Source: Isoetes taiwanensis
Taxonomy: Eukaryota > Streptophyta > Lycopodiopsida > Isoetales > Isoetaceae
Assembly: GCA_021234155.1 (NCBI GenBank)
Contig: JAJEKV010000172.1
Coordinates: 935,339 to 999,338, forward strand
Length of the DNA stretch: 64,000 nucleotides
Direction of reading: 5' to 3'
The first letter of the stretch is position 1, and each line of letters opens with the position of its first letter. A program made the position numbers and the translations under genes. This document shows positions 24,101 to 35,246 of this stretch, piece by piece. The notes under the pieces are model-generated. The model searched no databases, was not told where the DNA came from, and was given only the letters and a program-made list of their open reading frames with translations.

Positions 24101-25640
24101 CCCTAAAACAATTCAATGGGTTATTATAAAAAAAATAGATTTAAGATAAAAAATAATCACATTAGCTCACTAGTTAGATTGGTTAAAGTAGTCTTATTAG
24201 GACATTGAGTTATTTTAGTAGAGGTTCAATCCCCAGGATTTCATATTCTAAAAGCTTAAATGAAACCGTGATAGAGGCACGATATACCATCAAAACCTTA
24301 GGCAAACTCATTATTCGACATCTTAAAATCATAGGCGCCCCCAATCATAATTGAGCATAATCGAAACGAGAGGTGTCCGAGGCTCCAACATACGATCACG
24401 GGCCGTGGGATTGACAGATCCGAATTTACTATGGTAGTCCGGGGTGCACCTCGTTTAGAATATGTAGCAAAATAACAGGGGGTTCCAGGGGGATTTGATA
24501 TAGATATAATTCTTGAAACCATAGACCATATCCCTAAAACAATTCAATGGGTTATTATAAAAAAAAAAAATAGATTTAAGATAAAAAATAGTCACATTAG
24601 CTCACTAGTTAGATTGGTTAAAGTAGTCTTATTAGGACATTGAGTTATTTTAGTAGAGGTTCAATCCCTCGTATTTCATATTCTAAAAGCTTAAATGAAA
24701 CCGTATAGACGCACGATATACCATCAAAACCTTAGGCAAACTCGTATTCGACATCTTAAAAATCATAGGCGCCCCAATCATAATTGAGCATAATCGAAAC
24801 GCAGAGGTGTCCGAGGCTCCAACATACTGATCCGGGCGTAGGATTGACAGATCCGGCGACTATGGTAGTCCGTGGTGCACCTCGTTTAGAATATGTAGCA
24901 AAATAACGGGGGTTCCGTGGGGATTTGATATAGATATAATTCTTGAAACCATAGACCATATCCCTAAAACAATTCAATGGGTTATTATAAAAAAAACATA
25001 GATTTAAGATAAAAAATAGTCACATTAGCTCACTAGTTAGATTGGTTAAAGTAGTCTTATTAGGACATTGAGTTATTTTAGTAGAGGTTCGAATCCCCGT
25101 ATTTCATATTCTAAAAGCTTAAATGAAACCGTATAGAGGCACGATATACCATCAAAACCTTAGGCAAACTCGTATTCGACATCTTAAAATCATAGGCGTC
25201 CCCAATCATAATTGAGCATAATCGAAACGAGAGGTGTCCGTGAGGCTCCAACATACGATGCAATAGTATTGACATCCGACGACTATGGTAGTCCAGGGTG
25301 CACCTCGTTTAGAATATGTAGCAAAATAACAGGGGGTTCCAGGGGGATTTGATATAGATATAATTCTTGAAACCATAGACCATATCCCTAAAACAATTCA
25401 ATGGGTTATTATAAAAAAAAACATAGATTTAAGATAAAAAATAATCACATTAGCTCACTAGTTAGATTGGTTAAAGTAGTCTTATTAGGACATTGAGTTA
25501 TTTTAGTAGAGGTTCGAATCCCCGTATTTCATATTCTAAAAGCTTAAATGAAACCGTATAGAGGCACGATATACCATCAAAACCTTAGGCAAACTCGTAT
25601 TCGACATCTTAAAATCATAGGCGTCCCCAATCATAATTGA
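21181..25640 (+). repeat. satellite array of about 11 monomers of ~430 bp with tRNA-like heads
   Basis: The landmark ttagctcactagttagattgg recurs with tagctc at 21321, 21573, 21975, 22408, 22877, 23308, 23740, 24163, 24598, 25026 and 25451. Spacing is about 423-435 bp apart from short units at the left end and one unit lengthened by a 40-bp internal duplication near 22495-22555. Each monomer has an A-box-like tagctcactag and, about 55 bp on, ggttcgaatcc, which fits the pol III B-box consensus. This suggests origin from a tRNA-derived SINE. The monomers are very similar except around CpG-rich gatgcgggccgtagg. Repeated minus-strand frames are shared by all copies and look non-coding. Confidence 0.92.
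25638..25640. repeat. left 3-bp target-site duplication of the CACTA element
   Basis: The bases tga are repeated at 31272-31274. Satellite sequence ...aattga|gcataatcg is continuous when the element is removed. Confidence 0.85.
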
Positions 25641-26417
25641 CACTACAACCCCAACATTTGGTCCACAGCTGAAAACAACAGTAAAAACACAATACGGGTT
25701 GTTTTTTTGAAGGTTTGAAAAAAACCTACATGTAGTTATACGGACGTGTGGTTTTTCAAGGATATGCTGTAGTTTTTCTTAAGGAGCCATGGTTTTTTTT
25801 TTTAAGAATGTGTGGTTTCTTAAGCGGGGCATAGTTTCTTTTTAAGGATGTATAGTTTTCTCGTCAATGTATGGTTTTTTTGAAGGATGTTTTTGTAGGG
25901 TGTTGTTTTAAGGTATTATTTTCTTGAGGTGTGGTTTTTTATGGTTTTCTAAGAATCCATGTATGATCAAGTTGTCCACATGCCATTACTGCCACAAAAT
26001 GGCAACATACAAGAGCTATATGCATGCTTGACACACTTCACTAGCATTTGACTTCATACATGTGTGTGTGAGAGCTTGTAGAGCGTGAAACTTGAAGACA
26101 TCCATCACTTGGCAACTTGTAGTGAAGAACCAAAAGATGGACACTGGTTTGGCATCATATAGGCATTTCTTGAAGAATATTTGATCACAAGCATCTTGAA
26201 CACTTGAAGTCAAAGGTTGAAGACCCCAAAGTTAAAGTTTGAAAGATCACTCGAATTTCAATGGTACTTTGCATGAGCCATGATGTTAGTTCTTAAGGTA
26301 TGATTTGCTATTTCCCAAGGCTTTACTACTATTCCACCCAAAAAAATCATCTCTTTATACATCATTTTCTCTCCTATCATATGTCATTGCCATTTGTCGA
26401 GATCAAAGTTAGCCAAA

Positions 26418-27405
26418 GTCAACATGCCAAGGTGGCTCAAACATGCCACCTACGCTCAAACATGCCAAGGTGGCTCAAACATGCCACGCGGGCTCTAAAA
26501 TGCCACCTATCAAACATGCCAAGGTGGCTCAAACATGCTAAGTTGGCTCAAACATGCCACGCATGCTCCAACATGCCACTTAGGCTCAAACATGCCAAGG
26601 TGGCTCAAACGTGGCACCTAGGCTCCAACATGCCAAGATGGCTCAAAAATGCCATGCGAGCTCCAAGATGCCCTTTGCCTCCAACATGCCAAGGTGGCTC
26701 AAACATGCCACGCAGGCTCCAACATGCCAAGGTGGCAAAAACATGCCACGTGGGCTCCAACATGCCAACTAGGCTCCATCATCCCAAGGTGGCTCAAACA
26801 TGCCACCTAGGCTCCAACATGCCGCGGTGGCTCCAAGGGCTCCAACATGCCACCTAGGCTTAAACATGCCAAGGTGGCTCAAATATGCCATGTGCACTCC
26901 AAGATGCCACCTAGGCTCCAACATGCCACCTAGGATCAAACATGCCAAGGTGGCTCAAACATGCCAAGATGGCTCAAACATGCCACCTAGGATCAAACAT
27001 GCGAAGGTGGCTCAAACATGCCAAGTTGGTTCAAGCATGCCATGCAGGCTCCAACGTCCCACCTAGGCTCCAACATGCCAAGGTGGCTCAAGCATGCCAC
27101 ACAGGCTCCAACATGCCACCTACGCTCCAACATGCCAAGGTGGCTCAAACATGCCACCTCGGCTCCAACATGGCTCAAACATGCCACACGCTCCCAATAT
27201 GCCACCTAGGCTCCAACATGCCCCCTAGGACCAAACATGCCAAGGTGGCCCAAACATGCCAAGGTGGCTCAAATATGCCACGCGGGCTCCAACATGCCAA
27301 GGTGGCTCTAGCATGCTCAAACATGCCAAGGTGGCTCAAACATGCCACCTCGGCTCCAACATGCCAAGGTGGCTCAAACATGCCACATGCGCTCCAACAT
27401 GCAAT
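26418..27405. repeat. 19-bp minisatellite, roughly 50 units
   Basis: Units alternate between aacatgccaaggtggctca and aacatgccacctaggctcc types. Nineteen is not a multiple of three, so three units make a 19-residue period. No unit form creates stops in most frames, so long open frames appear on both strands; I treat these as by-products. Confidence 0.92.
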
Positions 27406-27608
27406 GGCACACACAAGGTGACATGGCAATGATATGACACTAGAAATGACGAGGTGGCATAAAAAAAGAGCAAACCATTTTTTCCTTTTTTCTTTTTGAG
27501 AAAGTGACTATATGCAAAAATTATGGGAGATGACATGGCATGAGCATTGTGAGGTGATAAAGATGAGTGACGAGGTGGAAAAGAACGTGCATAGACAATT
27601 TTGCAACT

Positions 27609-27610
27609 TG

Positions 27611-27640
<30 letters not shown>
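27609..27640. repeat. A(32) tract
   Basis: A long adenine run within the CACTA interior. It could be a retroposed poly(A) tail or simple slippage. Confidence 0.85.
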
Positions 27641-27641
<1 letters not shown>

Positions 27642-28326
27642 ATATTTCAACATGGTGGCATAGCATTTCTTTGGATGATATGGCATGTCACATGATGACC
27701 AAGTATTTTTATGCACTTTAAATAGAAAATGACTAGGCCAATTTTTTGAAATGGTCGTTTTTGAGTGGAATAAGTAGGTTTTTCTTAGTGCCCCAATATT
27801 CCCTTAGCAATTCCGTCATGAAACATTAAAAGTTGTCATATTTCTTGTAAAAATCCTTAGTCATCATGTCCACATCATCCATATCTTGCCATGATGCCAA
27901 ACATTGCCACATCACCCCATGAAAAACCAAGGTTGTACTTCATTCTTGGTTGGTCTTCCTTACTTGGCATGACATGTCACCTAGTTGGAGTGCCACATCA
28001 TCATATTCCATGTCAACTTGAAGCGAATCTTTACTTTTTGAACCAACAAATCATGGGTTTTTGTATAATGGATTCTTGGAGTCTTTCTGCTGTTTCTCTC
28101 TTGTTTGTTTTTTAATTTACGTTCCTCTTCTACTATATCTCTAGATTTGCGATCTCATTTCTATTCTATCAATTTCTCATTTTGACGATGGGAATTTCGG
28201 TTTGTTTCTCCAAATTTCGATTAGAGAGACCTATTGGAGGAAGCCATGTGCACTCTATCATTTTGTGGATAGAAAACAAGCCAAACTGCTCAAACAGGCT
28301 GCACTCCATAGCACAGGATATTCGGC

Positions 28327-28615
28327 ATGCATGAGATCCAGCCCAAGGTTGTGCTTGCTCCTGAGATGATGCAAATTTGTGAGTTCTGCGTTCCACTATA
28401 TCATGCAGGATTATGTTACCCTACTTGTCAAGGCAATGAAACCTACCAACAAAAATGTGAACATCTTCTACTCCGATTCTCATGCGCCAGTACAGAAGCT
28501 TGGGGGCTTGCCTTACAAGTGGAGAGAAAGACTGCTTCACGGTGCCAACATCGTTGCCAAATCCTTCTTCCATTGCCTTGCTAATGTACACGTCCTATAT
28601 TATCCTTCGAAATAA
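28327..28615 (+). pseudogene. gene fragment of unknown identity inside the CACTA element
   Basis: The frame starting at 28379 reads YIMQDYVTLLVKAMKPTN and continues through PYKWRERLLHGANIVAKSFF to a stop at 28615. The composition looks like a real folded protein rather than random sequence. I do not recognise the family. It may be a captured host exon; there is no start context or neighbouring exon I can support. Confidence 0.35.
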
Positions 28616-30880
28616 TTAGTGGACGTCATGCAAAGCTTTAGGTCGACTACGGTGGAACCAAAGGAGGAGGTCTGGAGGTTTGTGGGAGACTGCGACCAGA
28701 GCTCACTTAACCTAATTTAATACTAACCATACGTAATGCACACTTGTCGTTCTTTTGTCCGATGGCCATATCTATCGATTAACTTGTGCAAGAATTAGGA
28801 AGAGTGGAAGGAGATCAGGATACATGCCCATAGAAATTGAACTTGGTGGAACCGCCTGTTGAAGATAAAAATCTGACAAAGAAGAGGATGGGAAGGGGCT
28901 TATGGGGATCTATGTTGAAGATAAAGCCACCATAGCCACAACTTTCAAAGGTCGTAAAAATAAAGCATTTTGTTCTCTGATTGCGGTGATGGCTATGGGT
29001 TATGTAGTTAACAACCTTCTAAGCATAAACCATCTCGAACCTATGCGAAATGCGACTCTCTGACTTGAATCTCTGCAAAATGCGGGAACTGTGCTTCCTG
29101 CCGAAACGGAGTAAGGAATAGGATTTTTACACTTACTACGTGCCGGAGTGTAATTCGCTCAACTGTGCATTACGTAAGGGAAAGTCCATTGCCTCCAAAT
29201 ATTCCCCCGAGAATATTCCCTCGGTGGCCTGCTAGACTCGGTGGCACTGCAGCTTCACTGCTTGGGCGCCGCCTCAAGAAATTCCCTCGTGGAATTTCCT
29301 CTACTTGCAATGTTCTAGGGCCATGCATTTATCTTTTGCACGTATTTTTATGCATATTACTCGCAAATGGGGAGCATCAATATGCGGGTCTGAGTGTAAT
29401 TTTCCCCACCCTAGATCTGGCATGTTTTTGAGAATATGCCAGGATCCAATGAACAAAAAAAATAATAATAGAATGTGCAATTTCAAATTAATCATCCCGC
29501 CCTCCCACCCAATGGGCGGGATAATTTCAAATGCGTGTATGTATTATGTTCCCATTGGAACCCCATTCAGGCATACTCTGCATTCGAAACCCTATTCTCG
29601 GCATAATTGTGCATGTCGACTCCAGCTGCCTCCTACTCCGGCCCCTGGCGGATCCAACTCCGCCATTCCAAAGATATCCCGAGCACTCCCGCACTTGGAG
29701 GTCCAACGATTCCATTGTCTTTGCTTTTTATTGTTTTCTGTTATCGATTTGAAGGATCTAAACCTTCCCTGCTTTTCTTTTGTCGATTCAAGGCAAATAG
29801 GGAGTATGGAGGCACCGGAATAAGGAGCATGGAGGCAAATATGGATTAAGAGGCTAAGGCTGCGTCTAATGACAAGCTCGGCAGCAAACAACGGCCATGG
29901 CGAGCTCAAGGGATTACCTTTGGATACGGGAAGAAGATTGGGCTCAGTTGACAGTTTTTATGGTATCTCCATGCTTTATTTTTTCTTTCTTTTTGGAATC
30001 CTTCTTAGCTTGAAACTCACATATGTGTGTGGGATTCGATCGGGTTTGGTTATTGCTTTTGAAGCAAGGGCAAATGCCGAGAGAGCACTTGCAATGATTT
30101 CGATGAGAAAGAGGGATGCAAAAAGGTATTTGTTTGTATACATGTTTTGAAGGGTTTTCTTCTACACTCCTAGTGTCCGGATTTGATGGCATTCAAGATT
30201 GTAATTCCAATACGCTGACCACATTGTAAAGGTATTTGATGTGCTATCGAATGGGATTTGAGATGTCTCTGCCTCCTCTCCAACAATGCCAACAATGAAG
30301 GGTCTCACTAGTCGCTTCAAGACTACACGTGTTTCGTGTATAGCTGGTGTTCTTCTCTATTTGCAATTTGCATCTATTGTTGGTTCTTCAAATTTTAGAG
30401 GACAGCAGAGAACATTCATGTTTATGTTGCAAACAGAGAACACAGAAATATTCTTGTAGGTTTCAAAATCTTCTTTTGCTTCCAAGTATTCACTTATATG
30501 CTTGTTTCTGTCATTGCAGATATGGACGCCCCTTGTTTTTAAGGCATAAAGCTAATTGTAAATTGTAGATCACATTATATTGACGATTACCTTATATTGT
30601 TCTTTGCTACATTACATTTTATACATTGTAGAATATATATTTCATAATAGATTGCTCATTTTGAGCTTGTAAAGTCTGGAATCTATTATTTGTAAATAAG
30701 ATGATACTTTTGAAATGAACAATATGTGATTGTATACTAAAAAATTGAAATGGGAAATGTATACTCGTTAGACAATGCAATAATTTATTTGTTATGATTG
30801 CAGTGTAATTCTCTTTCCTCATGACAACTGAAAACATCCCCGTTAAAGTTATTATATTTGTTGTTTTGTTTAAATCCACA
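28616..30880. other. CACTA interior without a recognised gene
   Basis: Mixed sequence with several open frames under 175 codons. A palindrome lies at 29493-29521 (atcccgccc...gggcgggat). A start-like atggcgagctcaaggg near 29897 opens MASSRDYLWIREEDWAQ, followed by gttttta; it is unidentified. Confidence 0.35.
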
Positions 30881-31274
30881 CATTGTTCAAAACTACACTA
30901 GAGAAAAACATGTGTTATTTTACAAAAAACAATACATGATTGCACTATAAACAATACCATGCATTGTTTTTAAGCGAATATCACATCTAAAAACCATGCG
31001 TAGTTTTTATTTTTGAGCAAAAACTATACATAAAATTTACAAGTTGTTTTCCTTAAAAACCACATGAAAACAACACATAAAAATTACGGGTTGTTTTTGT
31101 CTAAAAACCACGCATGAAAACCACACGTTTTTTGTGTTTAAAAAAGTACACTAAAAAACTACGTGTTGTTTCTAGCATTTTCGGAACATTACTATGGGTG
31201 GCTTTTAAGTGTTGTTTTTTTGCAAAAAAGACAGTAAAAAACTACACGTAGAGCAGATTTTGGGGTTAGTGTGT

Positions 31275-31385
31275 GAGCATAATCGAAACGAGAGGTGTCC
31301 AGAGGCTCCAACATACAGTCTGGGCCGTAGGATTGACAGATCCGACGACTATGGTAGTCTAGGGTGCACCTCGTTTAGAATATGT
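31275..31385 (+). repeat. last satellite monomer fragment after the CACTA element
   Basis: It continues the monomer broken at 25640 (gcataatcgaaacgagaggtg to gtttagaatatgtagc) and then joins the tRNA-Leu unit at tatacttatttgg. Confidence 0.88.
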
Positions 31386-31758
31386 AGCTATACTTATTTG
31401 GACAAGGGAAGAAGCTTTGGGATATTACTTCGGTTTTGCAAAGTGATCTCCCTTCACAAATACAATTACATGTCTGAAGATTGAGAAAAGAAACCTTCCT
31501 ACCTTTTGATAGCCACAAGATTTACAAAATGGTAGCCCCTCACCTTTTGAGGAAATGGAGCGTAGAAAGACCTGTACATCTCGTTAGAGCTGTAAGTAAT
31601 AGTTGAAATTCGATACTATAAATATATTAATATTGTTGGCTAGCTTGCCCGAGTAGTCTAAGGGGGACGACTTAAGATCGTCTGCACTCATGTGCGCGTG
31701 GGTTCAAACCCTACAGCTAGCATGTTTTTGAAAAATGTGCTGACCAACTCTACCAATA
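31386..31758 (+). repeat. tRNA-Leu repeat unit R2
   Basis: It runs from tatacttatttggacaagg through the tRNA at 31639 to gaccaactctaccaata, where the tyrosine-recombinase-type element begins. The sequence resumes at 47930. Confidence 0.88.
31639..31722 (+). tRNA. tRNA-Leu(UAA), slightly degraded copy
   Basis: The cloverleaf is the same as at 61607: acceptor gctagct/agctagc, anticodon stem gacga/tcgtc, loop cttaaga with anticodon UAA, long variable arm, then tgttttt. Two changes weaken it: the D-loop reads gagtag instead of gagtgg, and the T-stem has a G-U pair (cctac). Function is uncertain. Confidence 0.65.
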
Positions 31759-31883
31759 GCATCGATTCGAGCCATCGGATCGCCATTCTGGGAAGGGACG
31801 AGCTCCTATATCAGGCTCTTTCCTCTTTTGGCTCGGTTATCGACGTCTTCTCACAGCAGCTCCTTCTTCTATTTCCATTGCTT
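31759..31883 (+). repeat. A1 terminal repeat of the tyrosine-recombinase element
   Basis: It matches 46998-47122 with 4 mismatches in 125. It contains the arm attctgggaagggac at 31785-31799, 26 bp inside the left boundary. Just downstream, ccattgcttctttcctcccagcc recurs at about 52 bp spacing (31876 and 31929). Confidence 0.9.
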
Positions 31884-31989
31884 CTTTCCTCCCAGCCTTA
31901 TCTCGGATCTTCTAGCCTTTCCTTGTCCATTGCTTCTTTTCTCCCAGCCTTATCTTAGATCTTCTAGCCTCATATTTGCATCTCTCATT

Positions 31990-32645
31990 TTCTCGCCTCA
32001 TATTCACAGATCTTGAATTCCAAGGTTTAGTTCATTTGCCTCCTCGATTTGGTCGTTTGCAAGGTATAGCTTATGAGCTTTGGTTTTCTTTTTCCAAATT
32101 TGGATGCATGCCAATCGTCCTATAATTTGAGGTATGGTTTTCTTTCCAAACATGTTGCATGCATATAGTCATGTTACAGAGGAAGATTTGGTGCAATCTT
32201 AATTGTTTCTGGTCAATTTGCATGATACAATTTTGTTTTCAAGGCCATGTTTGCCAATTCTTTTCTGATCGCTGTTTTCTGCATTGGGAGTGCACTTTTT
32301 ATTCTCACAGAGTCTACAAGAGGATTGGTTTTACAGAGGCAATGCATGAGTAGTTCGATTCCTTACATGAGAACTTGAATGGGTTTTTCTGCTTGGCATG
32401 CTTGATAGAGGCCTGGAGCTCCCTGTTAGTGATCATCCGAAGGCAATCCGCTCAAGGCAATCCGTTCAAATTGTTACATAATCGCGTTATACTTACCATT
32501 TTGCAGGAGCGCATCTATCCTCGTGGGTTATCTTGTTCCAGTCCGGCATGCAAGGGCTTCATCCTGCTCAATCTTTTGGAGACAGCGGATCTCTGGCTAC
32601 TCTCGGCATTGGCGACTTCTTCCTTTGCACCGGATTTGATTCCAC
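31990..32645. other. interior of the 16-kb element, no recognised gene
   Basis: Pyrimidine-rich, UTR-like sequence with a donor-like caaggtatagc near 32058. Short frames only. Confidence 0.4.
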
Positions 32646-32654
32646 CATAGTTCT
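32646..32654. repeat. left 9-bp target-site duplication of MULE-3
   Basis: The sequence catagttct is repeated exactly at 33905-33913. Confidence 0.9.
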
Positions 32655-33904
32655 CGGTGCTTCGATCGGCTCCCGAAATTGAGTTCGGGAGCCAGCCGGG
32701 TTCGCCCAAGCGAACCCAGGAAATTCGCCCAGGCGAACCCCAGGGATTCGCCCAAGCGAACCCGCCATATTGAGGTGGTGCTGCGATGGCACTACTCACC
32801 GGGTTCGCCCAAGCGAACCCGAACCAGGGTTAAGCCAACCGTGCGAACTGGCAAACGCAGGGGCATTTATTTACTCCCTGCCGGGTTCGCCCAAGCGAAT
32901 CCTGGGCTCGAATCACTTGTCTTTTTGCCTGATGCACAGGGTATATCTGGGTAAACTTGCACGAAATCTGTTAGCTAAATCCTTAAGCCCTCTGCTGGGG
33001 CTTTGATCGAGATTGGTTCTACCATTACAGTTGATTCCGATTTCGTATCCAAAACCTAATAATACTAAATCAATCAACCGTGAGAGCAAGAAGCCAGCAG
33101 AATACTCCCCTAAGGAGGCAGAGCTAGATCAGCGCAGCCCGATTCTAGTAGAACGGTTTCGCCTCCCATTTTTGCTCCCTTTCAGTGCTTCGTCGTCTTA
33201 ATCTTTGCTTACTACAACTTTGATTACTCCAGCTTCCTGCATAAACTCGTACACTCTCTTGCGAGAGCATTTTTCGATTATTCTCATCTAAGAAACAGAG
33301 AAGTATCTTGGAGATGGAAACTGTCGGATCAGTGAGCAGGTGTTGTACTCAGAAATCTTCATTGAGCCCAAGCAAACCCCTGCTTGAATCGAAGCTCTGA
33401 GCCTGCCGATTCCGTTTATCCTTACCTGAGAGCCATCGCCACATCCTGTCTGGAGCTGCAAGGAGCCGAAGCTCAGCTATGGCGACGGACGAAGGGGCGG
33501 CCGGCTGATTTGTTGCAGACCCGATGTCGGAACCACAAAGGACGGTTCTGACCGGCACACGTGAGGCGACGTGGCGAGCTCCGAGAGGCAGGATGGACAA
33601 TGGACAAGAGGTTCGCCCGCTTTTGGGTTCCCCCTCGCCCAAGCGAACCCGGCGGGGGCGCGTACTATTGCCGTACGTGCGCAACATCTGACCTGACGCC
33701 TGACACTTAACCAGGGTTTGGGTTCGCCCAAGCGAACCCGGCAGCAATGCCACGCAGGCGATTGCGCCCGCGAACTTTGATGCCACGTCCCCAGCGGGTT
33801 CGCCTGGGCGAATCCGGCGGGTTCGCCTGGGCGAATTTTCGGGGTTCGCCTGGGCGAACCCGCTTGGCAGTTTGACCCAATTTCGGGAGCCAATAAAGTG
33901 GGCG
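32655..33904. mobile_element. MULE-3, 1.25-kb non-autonomous relative of MULE-1
   Basis: The first 25 bp (cggtgcttcgatcggctccc, then gaaat) are identical to the start of MULE-1. The right end gacccaatttcgggagccaataaag closely matches MULE-1's gacccgatttcgggagccaataaag. It has a perfect 9-bp target duplication. Subterminal palindromes ggttcgcccaagcgaaccc recur at both ends. No transposase is present, so MULE-1 or a relative probably moved it. Confidence 0.92.
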
Positions 33905-33913
33905 CATAGTTCT
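33905..33913. repeat. right 9-bp target-site duplication of MULE-3
   Basis: An exact copy of the duplication at 32646-32654. Confidence 0.9.
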
Positions 33914-34271
33914 GGGATTATGCACGTTTCTGCTTCCTATAGGTTTGGGCGATCTTCTTGTCTATTAGGCGGAATGGGTCTAATCATGATTGTTATTGCT
34001 GCTTCATCTTCCTGTCTGTTCCTCAGTCTCTTGCCTTGGCCTATTCCTCCCATTTCGGCTATCTTAAGTGGCCATGCAGTAACATAACTCTAATTTCTGT
34101 CCTCTGATTCTTGCTTTTCACCGCTGATTCAGAAATGGGTAACTCAGCAACCATATTTCTGGCCTCTGATTCTTGCTTTTCACCTATTACTAACTGCCAA
34201 CGGCCTGCTCCATGCACTTCTATCTGACTGCCATCAGCTCCATGGCATTGTCTAGGATCGGAACCCTTCTT

Positions 34272-34641
34272 CTAGAAGAATTTATCGTCTCTGTCTTCTT
34301 CCCTAGGTCGTATTGCTTGCATAGATGCGCCCTTAAGCTTCTTGGCCGAGTTTGGATTCCTGCATCTGGCATCTAGCACGCCGTTAACACGGAATATCTT
34401 GCAAGCTATTTTCTCTGGTGTTATCTCCGGTAGATCTTGTCGTCGTTCTGAGGTTGACAATAGTCTGTCCTGCTTTTTTGTGTTTCTTCTCCTCGGCTTC
34501 CAACTTTGATATCCTCCACGTAATGGCCATATAGGTAATCCGTTTAGCTTCATCTAACTGCTCATAAGGGTCCGTAGGAAGCACAGACAATACTTCTGGA
34601 GACAAGTCGAAGTTACCACCGTTTTCCCACAATATGTTCAT
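34272..34641 (-). pseudogene. fragment of an At4g15545-like plant coiled-coil protein
   Basis: The minus-strand frame from 34641 reads FDLSPEVLSVLPTDPYEQLD and then ITYMAITWRISKLEAEE. This resembles the conserved N-terminal block of the plant family typified by Arabidopsis At4g15545, a protein of unknown function with a coiled coil. The similarity is from memory. After about residue 53 the reading seems to move to another frame, which stays open to 34272. No further exons were identified. It is probably a gene fragment carried inside the 16-kb element. Confidence 0.5.
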
Positions 34642-34699
34642 GATTCCTCATCATTTTTGCTCCAAATTAAGGAATGGTTTAATCATACACTTTCCTAGA

Positions 34700-35123
34700 T
34701 GGCCTAAATTCCTGAACTTTGGCGATTTTTACCTCCACGTGTTGATGTCGAGCCGTACCCAAAATTGTTATTGGGCTCAGAAAGCAAGCTCAATGGATTA
34801 GAGGCGCATTACCCATTTGTACATTAGACTGCCTCAGCAAGTTTTTTTCAGGACAGGTCTTCTAATCCGCTCAGATCGACATGGGCGCCTCCGGCTGGAG
34901 TAGCAGAGTGTGCCTCATGGCTGTGGGGCCATTCTAACCTTCCTTCCGATGGAACAATGCTAACCCTTGCTTTTTGGTTGCTAACCCTTTTTGGGTTGCC
35001 CCTAAGGGGGCAAACCCTTGTTTATTGGGTTGCCCCTAAAGCGGCAAACCCTTGTTTACGTGGGTTTGTGGGTATATCCAGGTATATGCCAGCATATGCC
35101 TAAGATATGCTGGTGACTGCTCC
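34700..35123. other. non-coding, with gggttgcccc palindromes
   Basis: Between 34975 and 35070, gggttgcccctaag...ggcaaaccc occurs twice as near-palindromes, the same style as the ggttcgcc...ggcgaacc motifs of the MULEs. No gene was recognised. Confidence 0.45.
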
Positions 35124-35220
35124 AAACTGGCTGCTGCCGGTAAACTCTCGGTCAGCCCTGTTGCTGCCTCTGAGTCTGGTTGATTCGATTCAAAAATATT
35201 TGGGGTTTCGGACTCACCAT
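35124..35220 (+). repeat. ~97-bp dispersed duplicate, copy 1
   Basis: It matches 37859-37964 closely (ctgctgc, gtaaactctcggtcagccct, ttgctgcctctgagtctggt, atatttggggtttcggactc). One copy has six extra bases (agccct). Confidence 0.85.
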
Positions 35221-35246
35221 CGCCCCCGTTGCTTTCTCCCTAGGTA

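Larger units (their letters stand above)
25641..31271. mobile_element. 5.6-kb CACTA (En/Spm) element, apparently non-autonomous
   Basis: It starts cactacaaccccaac. The reverse complement of its right end is cactaaccccaaaatctg. It has the 3-bp target duplication expected of CACTA elements, and its removal rejoins a satellite monomer exactly. Subterminal zones carry many copies of tgtggttttt at left (25725-25940) and the inverse aaaaccacac at right (30880-31180), the usual transposase-binding arrangement. No transposase was recognised. The interior holds a 19-bp minisatellite and sequences resembling host gene fragments, so it may be a gene-capturing derivative. Confidence 0.88.

Noticed and set aside
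21755-24977. Repeated minus-strand frame (VSRIISISNPPGTPCYFATY) in many satellite monomers
   Set aside because: The same 60-74 codon frame recurs with the repeat and is broken by indels in several copies. It has no domain or start signal of its own.
21181-25640. Possible CRISPR-like array because of regular repeats
   Set aside because: The whole ~430-bp monomer repeats, with no short repeat and unique spacer pattern, and the genome is eukaryotic.
26300-27429. Long open frames on both strands (up to 185 codons)
   Set aside because: They are produced by the 19-bp minisatellite, which is open in several frames. There is no start context or domain.
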